Source of the DNA: Methylobacterium dankookense | GTDB lineage: Bacteria > Pseudomonadota > Alphaproteobacteria > Rhizobiales > Beijerinckiaceae | DNA: 64,000 nt | Direction of reading: 5' to 3' | NCBI RefSeq assembly: GCF_902141855.1 | Contig: NZ_CABFVH010000014.1 | Coordinates: 49,483 to 113,482, forward strand | Part shown: positions 1-10,517 of the stretch, piece by piece | Layout of the letters: every line of letters starts with the position of its first letter | Numbering within the stretch: the stretch's first letter is position 1 | Program-made: the position numbers and the translations under genes | The notes under the pieces: generated by a model | Seen by the model: the letters and a program-made list of their open reading frames with translations, nothing else | Databases searched by the model: none | What the model was told of the DNA's origin: nothing

Positions 1-1927
<1,927 letters not shown>

Positions 1928-1965
1928 CCCTCGACGCCACGCGACCGGACCGGAGGGACCCAGCC

Positions 1966-2697
1966 TTGCCCGATCCAGACCTGACCCCGGCGACGTCCTC
2001 CGCGACGCTGGCCGCCCGCCTCCACCCCGTCGCCGACGACCTCCTCGTCTGCCGCATCGAGCACCTGCCCACCTTCGCCGTTCCGCTCGGCCTCGCCGGC
2101 AATCCCGGGGCCCGCCTGGAAGCCTGGGCCCTCGCCGTGAGCCCGCAGGATGCCGGCGAGGCGATCTCCTACCTCCTGCTCCTGCGCGTCGCCGCCGGAA
2201 GCCGGGAGGATTTCCGGCCGGGCGGAGGCTTCGTCCTGGCGACCCATTTCCGCGACCTGCCGGTGGAGATCCTCACGGCGGATCGCTTCGTTCTCACGCC
2301 CCACGAATATGCGGTTCTGGCTCGGTCAGCGCTCACCGTGCAGCTCGGGGAGGATGACGGCGCGCGGCGCGCCGCCGACGCCCTGCTCGCGTTCCTGGCC
2401 CCGGGCCTCGACACCTTCCTCGACGCGGATGGCGAGGCGGAGCTGCTGGATCTCGGGCTGGACGGGCGCACACTCACCGTGACTGGCGGCTACCTGCCCC
2501 AATGGATCGTCCTGCGCGCGGAGGACGGCTACCACCGCTTCGCGGTCGAGGAAGCGGCCCTCCGCTTCGACGGGCCCGCAACGGCCGCGCTCACCCTCGA
2601 TCCGGCCTGGACGCCCGGCCTGCTCGCCGACCGCGCCATCCTGGTCGGACGCGACGATCACCGCATCGGCGTCCTGCGCCGCCGGAGGGGCGCGTGA
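1966..2697 (+). CDS. hypothetical protein in polysaccharide cluster
   Basis: I do not recognise this 243-aa protein. The chosen start is TTG at 1966 because GGAGGG lies at 1952-1957 with an 8-base spacer; a GTG at 1924 overlapping the rmd stop is the alternative (257 aa). It has no signal peptide or membrane segment. It is rich in Leu, Ala, Asp and Arg, with a beta-rich look (alternating hydrophobics around PTFAVPLGL and LTVTGGYLPQWIVL). It ends in a basic tail and overlaps the following glycosyltransferase start by 4 bases, so it is probably co-translated and works with that enzyme. Confidence 0.7.
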   Translation: MPDPDLTPATSSATLAARLHPVADDLLVCRIEHLPTFAVPLGLAGNPGARLEAWALAVSPQDAGEAISYLLLLRVAAGSREDFRPGGGFVLATHFRDLPVEILTADRFVLTPHEYAVLARSALTVQLGEDDGARRAADALLAFLAPGLDTFLDADGEAELLDLGLDGRTLTVTGGYLPQWIVLRAEDGYHRFAVEEAALRFDGPATAALTLDPAWTPGLLADRAILVGRDDHRIGVLRRRRGA

Positions 2698-4583
2698 CGG
2701 AGGCCTCGCCGCGGACAATCCTCGTCCTCGCGCCGATGCCCGCCTTCCCGACGCTCGCAGGCAACCGGCGGCGGCTCCTCGCCGTCTGCGAGATGCTGGC
2801 GCGCGGCGGATTCGCGGTGGATTTCGCCTATTTCGCGCACGAGGACCAGGTCTACCGGCGCTACGGCCAGCACCCGCCCACCGACGATGCCCGCACGGAC
2901 CAAGCCTTCCGGCGCGTCTTCCGGATCGAGCCGCGCGATCCGATCCCGCTGCGCAGCGCGGGCCGGCCTTTCGGCATCGACGACTGGTGTCCGGACGAGG
3001 TCGGCGACTTCGTCGCGTGGTACTTCGCGCACCATCCGGAGACCTGCGCGATCGTCGTCAACTACGTGTTCCTGTCGCGCGCGCTGGAGCAGGTGCCGGC
3101 GGGCGTCCTGAAGCTGATCGACACCCACGACCGCTTCGCCGACCGGCACCTGATCTACCGCCCCTTCGGGATGGAGCCGAGCTTCTTCTACACGGATGCC
3201 GCCGGCGAGGCGGCCGGGCTCGACCGGGCGGATGCGGTCCTGGCGATCCAGGCGAACGAGGCCGCCTATTTCCGCACCGTCACCGATCGCCCCGTCCTGC
3301 TGCTGCCGCCGCGCCTGCCCCGCCAGAGCGTGCCGCGGACGGTGACGCGCCTGCGCCGGATCGGCTTCATCGGACACGGCAACGACGCCAACCGCCTGTC
3401 GATCCGGGCCTTCGCGGAGATCTGGACCAGCGGATGGCAGCCGGGCATGCCGGAGCTCGTCGTGGCCGGCGAGGTCTGCACCGCGCTCGGGCTCGAAGCC
3501 TGCCCCGGGCTCACGCTGCTCGGCCGGGTCGCGGAGCTTGAGACCTTCTACGACGCGGTCGATGCCGTCGTCGCACCGATGCTGATGGGGACCGGCCTCA
3601 AGATGAAGGTGGCCGAGGCCCTGTCCTACGGGCTTCCGGTGGTCGGCACCGCCACCGCCTTCGACGGGTTCGATCCCTACGCGGCGGCGCATCGCCTGCC
3701 GGGCGTCGAAGCGGTGCGCGAGGCCGTGCTGGCGCTGCGCAGCGACGCGGCCGCTCTTGCCGCCCTCGGCGCCGACTGCGCAGACCTGTTCCGCCGCTTC
3801 GAGGCCCGCTGCGCCGAGGCCGAGGCGCGATGCCTCGGCCTGATCGCGGCGGCGTCAGGGCGCGCCACCGCGCCGGGGGACGTGCCCGAAGCGCCTGCCC
3901 CCCGGAACGAAACCATCTGCCTGGGCGCCGTCACGGTCACCGAGGAGTGGGACCTGCGCTCGCTGCCGGCGAGCCATCCGGATCTCGGCATCCTCGTGGC
4001 GACGGAGCGTGCCGGGCCGGACGCGCCGTCGCGAGGCTACACCCCTGTCCGGCGCCGCTGGTTCGCACGCGTGCCCCGGGCCGGGGAGATCGCGGACCCG
4101 GCGGGACGGCAGGCGCTCGCCGGCTCGCTCGCCGCCACCCGCCTCGCCCTGTCCCCGGAATGGGTGCGGACCCCCGCGCTGCCCCAAGCCCTCCGCGAAG
4201 CGCTCGCGCCGCTCCTCCTCGCCACCGAGCCGGATTGGTGGAGCGAGGCCGAATTGCTCGGACGGGCCGATGGCCGTCTCGACCTCGTCGCCTGCCTGCC
4301 GAGCAGCTTCCTGTCCGCCCTGCCGCGCACGGCCTGTTTCGTCGTGGCCTCCTCGGAAGGCCTGTCGGTGGCGGCCGGCGCGACCGGCGCCGAGCCGCTG
4401 ATGCGGCAGGCCGCCCTGCGCCGCGCCTCGTCCGACCCGACCCTCGCCCTGGTGCCGGCCGTCCTCGCCCTCGACGCGAGCCCGCCGGACCGGCAGCGCG
4501 CCGATCGGCTCCAGGCGGACCGGATCCTCATCCTCGCCGACGACCTGATCGGCCACCTGATCGTCGGGCCGAAACCGGCCTGA
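2694..4583 (+). CDS. GT4-type glycosyltransferase with C-terminal extension
   Basis: 629-aa cytoplasmic protein beginning with GTG that overlaps the previous stop; GGAGG ends 5 bases upstream. The N-terminal half carries the GT-B pattern: an APMPAFPTLAGNRRR opening typical of family-1 transferases, a mid-protein RRIGFIGHGNDANRLS strand at the start of the second Rossmann domain, and the donor-site segment GTGLKMKVAEALSYGLPVVGT. Residues beyond about 400 form an extra 220-residue region that I cannot assign. Likely adds a sugar, perhaps rhamnose, to a surface glycan. Donor and acceptor are unknown. Confidence 0.8.
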   Translation: MTEASPRTILVLAPMPAFPTLAGNRRRLLAVCEMLARGGFAVDFAYFAHEDQVYRRYGQHPPTDDARTDQAFRRVFRIEPRDPIPLRSAGRPFGIDDWCPDEVGDFVAWYFAHHPETCAIVVNYVFLSRALEQVPAGVLKLIDTHDRFADRHLIYRPFGMEPSFFYTDAAGEAAGLDRADAVLAIQANEAAYFRTVTDRPVLLLPPRLPRQSVPRTVTRLRRIGFIGHGNDANRLSIRAFAEIWTSGWQPGMPELVVAGEVCTALGLEACPGLTLLGRVAELETFYDAVDAVVAPMLMGTGLKMKVAEALSYGLPVVGTATAFDGFDPYAAAHRLPGVEAVREAVLALRSDAAALAALGADCADLFRRFEARCAEAEARCLGLIAAASGRATAPGDVPEAPAPRNETICLGAVTVTEEWDLRSLPASHPDLGILVATERAGPDAPSRGYTPVRRRWFARVPRAGEIADPAGRQALAGSLAATRLALSPEWVRTPALPQALREALAPLLLATEPDWWSEAELLGRADGRLDLVACLPSSFLSALPRTACFVVASSEGLSVAAGATGAEPLMRQAALRRASSDPTLALVPAVLALDASPPDRQRADRLQADRILILADDLIGHLIVGPKPA

Positions 4584-4653
4584 GCGGTTCGCCGATCTCC
4601 CCGCAACGCGCGCGGTCTGCAGCCGCGCTCATTGCCTCGCTGCGCGAACCGCT
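4583..4653. repeat. 10-bp inverted repeat around the gene junction
   Basis: AGCGGTTCGC at 4583-4592 is matched exactly by its complement GCGAACCGCT at 4644-4653. The arms start in the stop codon of the first glycosyltransferase gene and end before the next start. The 51-base centre is long for a terminator and has no T run. It may fold as a long-range stem in the mRNA between the two genes. Confidence 0.4.
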
Positions 4654-4683
4654 GCATGGGTGTGCGCCGGAGCGCACGAGGCC

Positions 4684-5937
4684 GTGAACGCAAAGATGCT
4701 GAAGGGGGACGGAGAGGACGACCCGGCCGCGATGCGCGCGCCGGCGCTGCCGGGGCCTGAAGCCGCCGCGCTCGCAACGGGTTCGACGGCGGGCCGCGAC
4801 GATCCATGGCGGCTGCGCGTGCTCTACGTGGACGACAGCGTGCCGCATATCGACCGCGGCAGCGGCCTGCCGCGGGCCAACTTCATCGTCAACGCGCTCG
4901 CGGATCTCGGCTACGCCGTGACCTTCTACCCCGTCTTCGCCCGCGATCCCGGCGGCGATTCCTACCGGGACATCGACCGGTCGGTGGAGATCCTCCAGGC
5001 CGACGAGGCCGAGGGCTTCCGGCGGATCGTAGCGGAAGGCGCCGGCCGCTTCGACGTGCTCTGGGTCAGCCGCCCGCACAACATCGCGATGGTCTGCCGG
5101 GAACTCGCCAATGCGGGCCTGACGCCGCGCGGCTTCGTCCGCTCGCGGGTGATCTTCGACTCGGAGGCGGTCTTCGCGCTGCGCGACTTCATCGCCGCCT
5201 CGATGACGAACCGCTTCGGCACCGACGCCGCCCTGCGGACGGCCATCCTGCAGGAGACGCGCCTCTTCGCGCAGGCCGACCGCGTCGTCAGCGTGTCGGA
5301 AGCCGAGGCCCGGCTGCTGGCCGCCTTCGGGGTCGACAATGTCAGCGTCCTCGGCTTCGCGCTGGGGTCGAACGACGATGCGCTCCCGGGCTTCGCGGCC
5401 CGCTCGGGCTTCCTGTTCATCGGCTCCCTGGCGCGGGAGGGGCAGCCGAACGTCGATTCCCTGGACTGGCTGCTCGACGAGGCCTGGCCCCGTGTCCGCG
5501 AGGCCATTCCGGACGTGACGCTCACCGTCATCGGCGAGGTGCTGCCGGAGATCCGCGACCGCTTCGCGCGGCCGGGCATCTCGGTGCTGGGCCGGGTTGC
5601 CGATCCCGGGCCGCTCTTCGCGCGGGCCCGCGTCTGCATCGCGCCGACGCGCTTCGCGGCGGGCATCCCGCACAAGGTCTACGAATCGGTCTCGCGCGGC
5701 GTGCCGCTGGTGGTGACCGCGCTCCTCGCCGAGCAGATCGGCTGGCCCGCCGGCACCGGCTACCTCGCCCGCGACTGGCGCGACGCGACGGGCTTCGCCG
5801 ACGCGCTCTGCCGCCTCCACGACGACCAGGTGCTCTGGACCCGCCTGCGCGAGGCCGGCCTCGCGCAGATCGCGCGGGACTGCGATCCCGTCCTCCACCG
5901 GGCGGCCCTGCGGCGCCTGTGCGAGGTGCGGCCGTGA
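4684..5937 (+). CDS. GT4-type glycosyltransferase
   Basis: About 417 aa, GT-B fold. The start is uncertain: GTG at 4660, GTG at 4684 (GGAG 11 bases upstream) and ATG at 4696 are all in frame, and recognisable sequence begins only near WRLRVLYVDD. Seen: GLPRANFIVNALADLGY near the N-terminus, the second-domain opening GFLFIGSLAREGQPNVDS, and the donor-binding segment GIPHKVYESVSRGVPLVVT with the conserved Glu. It follows the first transferase by about 100 bases and overlaps the next gene by 4 bases, so it belongs to the same polysaccharide operon. Sugar specificity unknown. Confidence 0.8.
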   Translation: MNAKMLKGDGEDDPAAMRAPALPGPEAAALATGSTAGRDDPWRLRVLYVDDSVPHIDRGSGLPRANFIVNALADLGYAVTFYPVFARDPGGDSYRDIDRSVEILQADEAEGFRRIVAEGAGRFDVLWVSRPHNIAMVCRELANAGLTPRGFVRSRVIFDSEAVFALRDFIAASMTNRFGTDAALRTAILQETRLFAQADRVVSVSEAEARLLAAFGVDNVSVLGFALGSNDDALPGFAARSGFLFIGSLAREGQPNVDSLDWLLDEAWPRVREAIPDVTLTVIGEVLPEIRDRFARPGISVLGRVADPGPLFARARVCIAPTRFAAGIPHKVYESVSRGVPLVVTALLAEQIGWPAGTGYLARDWRDATGFADALCRLHDDQVLWTRLREAGLAQIARDCDPVLHRAALRRLCEVRP

Positions 5938-6785
5938 CGCCGGGGCTGCCCGCGGGCGCCGTCCGCCTGCTCTCGCTGGCCGCGCGCCGCGTCCTGATCG
6001 GGCGGGTCCCGAAGCTGTTCGACGCCGACTATTACCTGCGCGCCAACCGCGACGTGGCCCGCAGCGGCGTCGACCCCTTCCTCCACTACGTGCTCCGGGG
6101 CGCGGAGCAGGGACGCAATCCGGCCGCCGATTTCGACACGCGCTTCTACCGCAGCCAGAGCGGGCAGACCCGGCTCGACCCGGTCCGCCACTACACCCGG
6201 ATGGGCGCGCGCAAGGGGTTCGATCCGAATCCCGGCTTCAACACCCTGTGGTACACGAGCCAGTACGTGGACGTGGCGGGGTCGGGGTCGAATCCGCTGC
6301 TGCATTACCGTACGCATGGACGGCAGGAGGGCCGGCCGGTCAGCCGCTCCACCTTCGGCTCGCCGCAGCCGCACATGCTGGAGGGCGTGCCGTCCCACCA
6401 CATCCTAAACCTGCCGGAAGACGAGCGGACGCGCTTCGCGCTCGTCCTTCACAGGGAGGCAGCGGCCTGCCCGGACCCGGCCCGGCGCCTTTGCCTGTTC
6501 ATGCGGCTGACCGACCCGGAGATCGCTGGGCTTCTCGACGGTTTCGAGGTGTTCGAATTCGGCCGGCTGAAGCAGCTCACGGTCGCGATCGACCCGCTCT
6601 CGGCCGCCCATCCGCAGCGGGCGACGCTGCTCGCGGCCTTCGAGCATTGCTATTACGGCGAAGAGCGGGCCGGCCCGCTCGTCCTGCGCTGCGCCGAGGT
6701 GCGGCTCTGGGACCTGCGCCCGCACAAGCCGCGCATCGCGGCGGTCTTCCCCGGCGGCACCTTCACGGTGCGGCGCCGGGCCTGA
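5934..6785 (+). CDS. protein with three FD-x-x-Y repeats, glycan-synthesis associated
   Basis: 283 aa, GTG start overlapping the previous stop. Residues roughly 25-125 hold three imperfect 34-residue repeats that open FDADYYLRAN, FDTRFYRSQS and FNTLWYTSQY. Each runs through D-P-x-x-H-Y and ends with a Gly-Arg/Lys-basic-P turn (EQGRNP, RKGFDP, QEGRPV). This repeat type is known next to or fused to glycosyltransferases and rhamnan-type synthesis proteins; its exact role is not established. The C-terminal 150 residues have no domain I recognise. No signal peptide or membrane span. Last gene of the operon, followed by a hairpin. Confidence 0.75.
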   Translation: MTPGLPAGAVRLLSLAARRVLIGRVPKLFDADYYLRANRDVARSGVDPFLHYVLRGAEQGRNPAADFDTRFYRSQSGQTRLDPVRHYTRMGARKGFDPNPGFNTLWYTSQYVDVAGSGSNPLLHYRTHGRQEGRPVSRSTFGSPQPHMLEGVPSHHILNLPEDERTRFALVLHREAAACPDPARRLCLFMRLTDPEIAGLLDGFEVFEFGRLKQLTVAIDPLSAAHPQRATLLAAFEHCYYGEERAGPLVLRCAEVRLWDLRPHKPRIAAVFPGGTFTVRRRA

Positions 6786-6787
6786 GG

Positions 6788-6828
6788 ATCCGGGCCGGAG
6801 GCATCGCCCCCGGCCACCCGGATTTCTT
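6788..6828. terminator. bidirectional hairpin terminator between convergent genes
   Basis: ATCCGGG at 6788-6794 pairs with CCCGGAT at 6817-6823, and CCGG at 6795-6798 pairs with CCGG at 6810-6813 with a small bulge. TTTCTT follows on the + strand. It lies between the + strand polysaccharide operon and the - strand TPR gene, so it probably ends the former and possibly both. Confidence 0.65.
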
Positions 6829-7699
6829 AGTTGAAGAGCGAGCCGACGCCGCCCTGCACGCGGCTCAGGCCCTGCTTGGCGACCGCGTTGTTCGGGTCGA
6901 TGCCGGCGGCGCGCTGGTAGTTCTCCATCGCCTCCTTGCGCCGGTTCGACTTCTCGTAGGCGAGGCCGCGATAGGCCCAGGAGGTCGCGTCCTTGTTGTT
7001 CACGTTGAGCGCGGCGTTGTAGTCCTCGATCGCCTTGTCGAACTGGTTCGTGGCGATCAGGCTCTGGCCGCGGGCGGCGTAGGGCGCCGAGACGAAGGGG
7101 TTCCGGTCGATCGCCGCGTCGAAATCGGCGATGGCCTGGGTGTTCTGGCCCTGCTTCTGCCGGACGAGGCCGCGGGCGTGGTAGGCCTCGGCGGATTCCG
7201 GCATCAGGCGGATCGCGACGTTGAGATCGGAGAGCGCGCCGTCGAGGTCGCCCTGGGCGCGCAGCACGTTGGCGCGGCCGATATAGGCGGGGCCGTAATT
7301 CGGGTCGGCGCTGATCGCCTTGCCGAAATCCTGCAGCGCGGCGTCGTTGCGGCCGGTCTGGCGGTAGGCCAGCGCCCGGTTGTTGTAGGCGGAGCCCGAA
7401 TTCGGATCGATGCCGACCGCCTTGGTGAAGTCGGCGATGGCCTCGTTGAACTGGCCCGCGCGGGCATAGGCCGCACCGCGGGTGTTGTAGGCCGCCGCGT
7501 CGTTCGGATTGCGCTGCACCACCTCGGTCAGCGAGGCGATGTTGGTGCTGGTCGCGCCCGTGGCGTCGGTCTCCAGCACCGCGTATTGGCGCGGGCTCGC
7601 CACGCTGCCCATCGTCTCGCAGCCGGCGAGCGCGACGGTCGCCAGCAGGGCCGAACCGATCAGCGCCACACGCGGCGCCCGCACGCTCATTGACCTCAT
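6827..7699 (-). CDS. TPR-repeat lipoprotein
   Basis: 290 aa from ATG at 7699, which has GGAGG about 10 bases upstream; longer upstream readings lack an SD. Residues 1-27 are a lipoprotein signal ending in the lipobox LAGC (Cys27), so the protein should be anchored in the cell envelope. The rest is a run of tetratricopeptide repeats (motifs like AYNTRGAAYARAGQFNEAI, AYNNRALAYRQTGRNDAAL, AYHARGLVRQKQGQ), about seven units, which usually form a protein-binding superhelix. NlpI-like in layout. It lies 361 bases downstream of purK on the same strand and probably has its own promoter. Partner unknown. Confidence 0.85.
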   Translation of the reverse strand: MRSMSVRAPRVALIGSALLATVALAGCETMGSVASPRQYAVLETDATGATSTNIASLTEVVQRNPNDAAAYNTRGAAYARAGQFNEAIADFTKAVGIDPNSGSAYNNRALAYRQTGRNDAALQDFGKAISADPNYGPAYIGRANVLRAQGDLDGALSDLNVAIRLMPESAEAYHARGLVRQKQGQNTQAIADFDAAIDRNPFVSAPYAARGQSLIATNQFDKAIEDYNAALNVNNKDATSWAYRGLAYEKSNRRKEAMENYQRAAGIDPNNAVAKQGLSRVQGGVGSLFN

Positions 7700-8060
7700 C
7701 ACCCGCTCCCCTCCGGGCCGGCTCCAGCGCGCGCCCGATCCCCGATCGTCCATCCGTCGCGCCGGTCCTGCCGGCGCCCGTCCCGGTCCGCAATCCGCGC
7801 GGCCACCGGATGGGCGCGGGGACAGTCTCGCGACGCGGTGAACGCGCGCTTAAACGAAGCCGAAAACCCCTTGGCACTCGCGGAGATGCGATCCCTGCGA
7901 AGCGAGCGGCGCGTCGGAATCGTGAACCGGGCGACGGAACCTTGGAAGCCAGCGGATGTGGCGAAGGTATGGCTCGCGGGCCGGAGGCCCTGCTTCGGGG
8001 CCTCCGCGCGGGCTCGCGGAGCCGGGGGTGTGGTCGGAAAGCCGCGATTCGCGCGCGGTC
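7700..8060. other. 361-bp intergenic region with hairpin
   Basis: No convincing gene. A strong hairpin (CGGAGGCCC 7982-7990, GGGCCTCCG 7998-8006) and a small one at 8011-8023 (GGCTC/GAGCC) lie just past the purK stop and could end purEK transcription, though no T run follows. The stretch near 7850-7870 is locally AT-richer and may hold the promoter for the TPR gene. Short + strand open frames across it have no SD and odd composition. Confidence 0.5.
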
Positions 8061-9158
8061 TCAGCCGATCAGGCGAGTGACGTGGCCCATCTTGCGTCCG
8101 GCCCGGGCCTCGCCCTTGCCGTAGAGGTGCAGATGCGCGCCCGGCTCCCCGAGGAGGGCGACCCAGCCATCGGCCTCGGCGCCGATCAGGTTACGCATCT
8201 CGACCGCCAGGCCGCCGGTGCGGCCCGGATCGCCGAGCGGCCAGCCGCAGACCGCGCGGACATGCTGCGCGAACTGGGAGGTGAGGGCGCCCTCGATGGT
8301 CCAGTGCCCGGAATTGTGCACCCGCGGCGCGATCTCGTTGACGATCAGGTGCTCGCCCGCCTCGTCCCGGACCAGGAACATCTCGACCGCGAGCACGCCG
8401 ACATAGTCGAGCGCCTCGGCGATGCGCCGTGCGATCTCGACGGCGGCCGCGCCCGTCTCGGCGCTCACCCCCGGCGCCGGCACGCGGGTGAGCGCCAGGA
8501 TATGGTCGCGGTGCTCGTTCTCGCAGAGGTCGAAGGCGGCGAAGGAGCCGTCCGCGGAGCGGGCCGCCACCACGGAGACCTCGCGCTCGAAGGGCACGAA
8601 ACCCTCGAGGATCAGCGGCGCGCCGCCGAACTCGGCGAAGATCGCGTTGCGGTCGCCCTCGGCGGGTTCGCGGATGATGCGCTGGCCCTTGCCGTCATAG
8701 CCGAAGCGGCGCGTCTTCAGCACCGCCGGCAGGCCGAGCGCGTCGAGGGCGCGGGCGAGGTCGTCCGGCGTATCCACCTGCCGGAACGGGGCGGTGGGGA
8801 TGCCGATGCCGTTGATGAAGCTCTTCTCGGACAGCCGGTCCTGGGTGATCGAGAGCGCGTCGGCGCTCGGATGCAGGGCGGCGTGCCGCGCCAGAAGGTC
8901 GGCGGTCTCCCGGGGGATGTTCTCGAACTCGTAGGTCACCGCATCGACGGATTGCGCGAAGCGGGTCAGCGCCTCGGCGTCGTCATAGGCGCCGCAGGTG
9001 GTGCGGGCGGCGACGTCGAAGGCCGGGCTGTCGGCGTCGGGCGCGTAGACATGGACCTTCAGGCCGTAATTCGCGGCCGCGAGCGCGATCATGCGCCCGA
9101 GCTGGCCGCCGCCGACGATGCCGAGGGTGGAACCGGGCGCGAGGGGCATCGGGGTCAC
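8061..9158 (-). CDS. purK: N5-carboxyaminoimidazole ribonucleotide synthase
   Basis: ATP-dependent carboxylation of AIR to N5-CAIR in de novo purine synthesis. 365 aa, normal for the ATP-grasp PurK family. Seen: N-terminal [24 protein letters not shown] in the ATP-binding region, [13 protein letters not shown], the metal/substrate segment [14 protein letters not shown], and [19 protein letters not shown] start overlapping the purE stop by four bases; an ATG three codons later is possible. Forms the usual purE-purK pair. Confidence 0.97.
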   Translation of the reverse strand: MTPMPLAPGSTLGIVGGGQLGRMIALAAANYGLKVHVYAPDADSPAFDVAARTTCGAYDDAEALTRFAQSVDAVTYEFENIPRETADLLARHAALHPSADALSITQDRLSEKSFINGIGIPTAPFRQVDTPDDLARALDALGLPAVLKTRRFGYDGKGQRIIREPAEGDRNAIFAEFGGAPLILEGFVPFEREVSVVAARSADGSFAAFDLCENEHRDHILALTRVPAPGVSAETGAAAVEIARRIAEALDYVGVLAVEMFLVRDEAGEHLIVNEIAPRVHNSGHWTIEGALTSQFAQHVRAVCGWPLGDPGRTGGLAVEMRNLIGAEADGWVALLGEPGAHLHLYGKGEARAGRKMGHVTRLIG

Positions 9159-9658
9159 GCGGTCTCCGTCACGGGCTTCTCGGCGACGCTCGCCGTCTGC
9201 CGGGCGCGCCAGGCGTCGAGGCGCTCGGCCAGGGCAGGATCGGTCAGCGCGAGCACGGCGGCGGCGAGCAGAGCCGCGTTCACGGCGCCGGCCCGGCCGA
9301 TGGCGAGGGTGCCGACGGGGATGCCCGCCGGCATCTGCACGATCGAGAGCAGGCTGTCCTGGCCGGAGAGCGCCTTCGACTCCACAGGCACGCCGAAGAC
9401 CGGCAGGCTCGTCATCGCGGCGGCCATGCCGGGCAGGTGGGCGGCCCCGCCCGCGCCGGCGATCACCACCTTGAAGCCGGCCGTCCGCGCGCCCTTGGCA
9501 AAGGCCACGAGCCGGTCCGGCGTGCGGTGGGCCGAGACGATGCGCGCGTCGTAGGGGACGGCCAGCGCGTCGAGGGTCTCGGCGGCGTGCCGCATGGTCT
9601 CCCAGTCGGACTGGGATCCCATGATGATCGCGACCGGGGAGGCAGCCGGTGTGCTCAC
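9155..9658 (-). CDS. purE: N5-carboxyaminoimidazole ribonucleotide mutase
   Basis: Moves the carboxylate of N5-CAIR to give CAIR, the step after PurK. 167 aa, usual length for class I PurE. Seen: [12 protein letters not shown] at the N-terminus, the active-site SAHRTPD, the glycine-rich [11 protein letters not shown], and [29 protein letters not shown] start. Overlaps purK by four bases, so the two are translationally coupled. Confidence 0.97.
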   Translation of the reverse strand: MSTPAASPVAIIMGSQSDWETMRHAAETLDALAVPYDARIVSAHRTPDRLVAFAKGARTAGFKVVIAGAGGAAHLPGMAAAMTSLPVFGVPVESKALSGQDSLLSIVQMPAGIPVGTLAIGRAGAVNAALLAAAVLALTDPALAERLDAWRARQTASVAEKPVTETA

Positions 9659-9723
9659 GCGCAGGTCTCGCGGTTGGGCCCGCGCCGGCGGGGGCCGGCC
9701 GCGGCGGAAACCCTGCCGTTACA

Positions 9724-9759
9724 GGCGCGCGCCAGGGCCCGCAAGGCGGGTCGCGCGCC
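9724..9759 (-). terminator. hairpin between the DUF465 gene and purE
   Basis: GGCGCGCG (9724-9731) pairs with CGCGCGCC (9752-9759), with an inner CCCGC-AAG-GCGGG stem. It is stable but has no clear T run, so it may be an attenuating or RNA-processing structure rather than a strong terminator. Confidence 0.4.
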
Positions 9760-9768
9760 GATCCACCG

Positions 9769-10014
9769 TCAGGCGATGATGTCGGGCGTCAGCTGGTCCT
9801 CGACATAGGCGATGCGGTCGCGCAGCGTCAGCTTGCGCTTCTTCAGGCGCTGGATCTGGAGCTGGTCTGCGACGACGTTGCGCTCCAGCGCCTCGATGGC
9901 GCTGTCGAGGTCGCGGTGCTCTTCCTTCAGGCCGTGCAGCTCCCGGACGAGGTCCGTCTGCCCATCCTCGACCCGCGCGTTGTCCTGCGCACTCTCGATC
10001 GACTCGACCGTCAT
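9769..10014 (-). CDS. YdcH/DUF465 family small coiled-coil protein
   Basis: 81 aa from ATG at 10014; the upstream extension in the same frame looks non-coding. Almost entirely helical with heptads (LVRELHGLKEEHRDLDSAI then LQIQRLKKRKLTLRDRI), matching the DUF465 pattern HxxLD…L++.KL.L+DxI. Function unknown in the family. A second DUF465 gene is divergently oriented 170 bases away. It precedes purE on the same strand by 110 bases, with a hairpin between. Confidence 0.85.
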   Translation of the reverse strand: MTVESIESAQDNARVEDGQTDLVRELHGLKEEHRDLDSAIEALERNVVADQLQIQRLKKRKLTLRDRIAYVEDQLTPDIIA

Positions 10015-10186
10015 CGCCGCCCGCTGAAAAACACCCGAACCGCCGCGTCCCAGCATGCGCCAGGCATGCCGGCTCGGCAACACGATCCCCTAACCGTTCC
10101 GCACCGCACCCACCGAAATGCCTTCGACAGCCGGCCTATCCTGTGGCAGGTTCGATGCGTCAGAACAATGACAGGAGATTCGCCTC
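10015..10186. promoter_or_regulatory. divergent intergenic region between two DUF465 genes
   Basis: 172 bases separating outward-facing starts, so both promoters should lie here. It contains two GCATGC palindromes 5 bases apart (10053-10058 and 10064-10069) that could form an operator. I could not place convincing -35/-10 boxes. AGGAG at 10173-10177 is the SD of the + strand gene. Confidence 0.4.
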
Positions 10187-10369
10187 ATGTCGCTGCAGAC
10201 GCATCTGAACCAACTCACCCGGAAGCACGAAGCCCTCGAGCGTGAGATTCAGGAAGCGATCCACAGGCCCTCGGCAGACGACCTTCACATCGCCGAGCTG
10301 AAGCGACGGAAACTCCACCTGAAGGACGAGATCAACCGACTCCAGGGCGTCGACGACACGATCCACTGA
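10187..10369 (+). CDS. YdcH/DUF465 family small coiled-coil protein
   Basis: 60 aa, ATG with AGGAG at 9 bases. Same family as the divergent neighbour: one long helix pair with HLNQLTRKHEALEREI and a conserved LKRRKLHLKDEINRL end. No signal or membrane segment. Function unknown. It is a monocistronic unit with a good terminator behind it. Confidence 0.85.
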   Translation: MSLQTHLNQLTRKHEALEREIQEAIHRPSADDLHIAELKRRKLHLKDEINRLQGVDDTIH

Positions 10370-10401
10370 TCCGGTCGCGACCGCCCCGCCGATGAGACAG
10401 G

Positions 10402-10440
10402 AACCGCCGCGCCGGCCTCCCGGTGCGGCGGTTTCGCGTT
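10402..10440 (+). terminator. Rho-independent terminator
   Basis: AACCGCCGC (10402-10410) pairs with GCGGCGGTT (10425-10433), continued inside by CCGG-CCTC-CCGG. TTTCGCGTTT follows. It is placed 33 bases past the DUF465 stop and before the acyl-CoA synthetase gene. Confidence 0.75.
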
Positions 10441-10517
10441 TCGCGGGCTGCCGCAGCGGGCCTCGTCTCTGCTAGGGTCGCCAGCACCGCCGACAGAGCG
10501 GCACCCGAGGAAACGCC

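Noticed and set aside
7690..8124. Overlapping + strand small open frames in the purK-TPR gap
   Set aside because: No SD, Arg-rich products and overlap with the - strand genes on both sides.
7956..9554. 532-codon + strand open frame
   Set aside because: Antisense to purK and purE, which are unmistakable on the - strand.
10092..10117. GGAAC followed by GTT on the - strand upstream of the DUF465 gene
   Set aside because: Spacing is only 14 bases, too short for the EcfG consensus.
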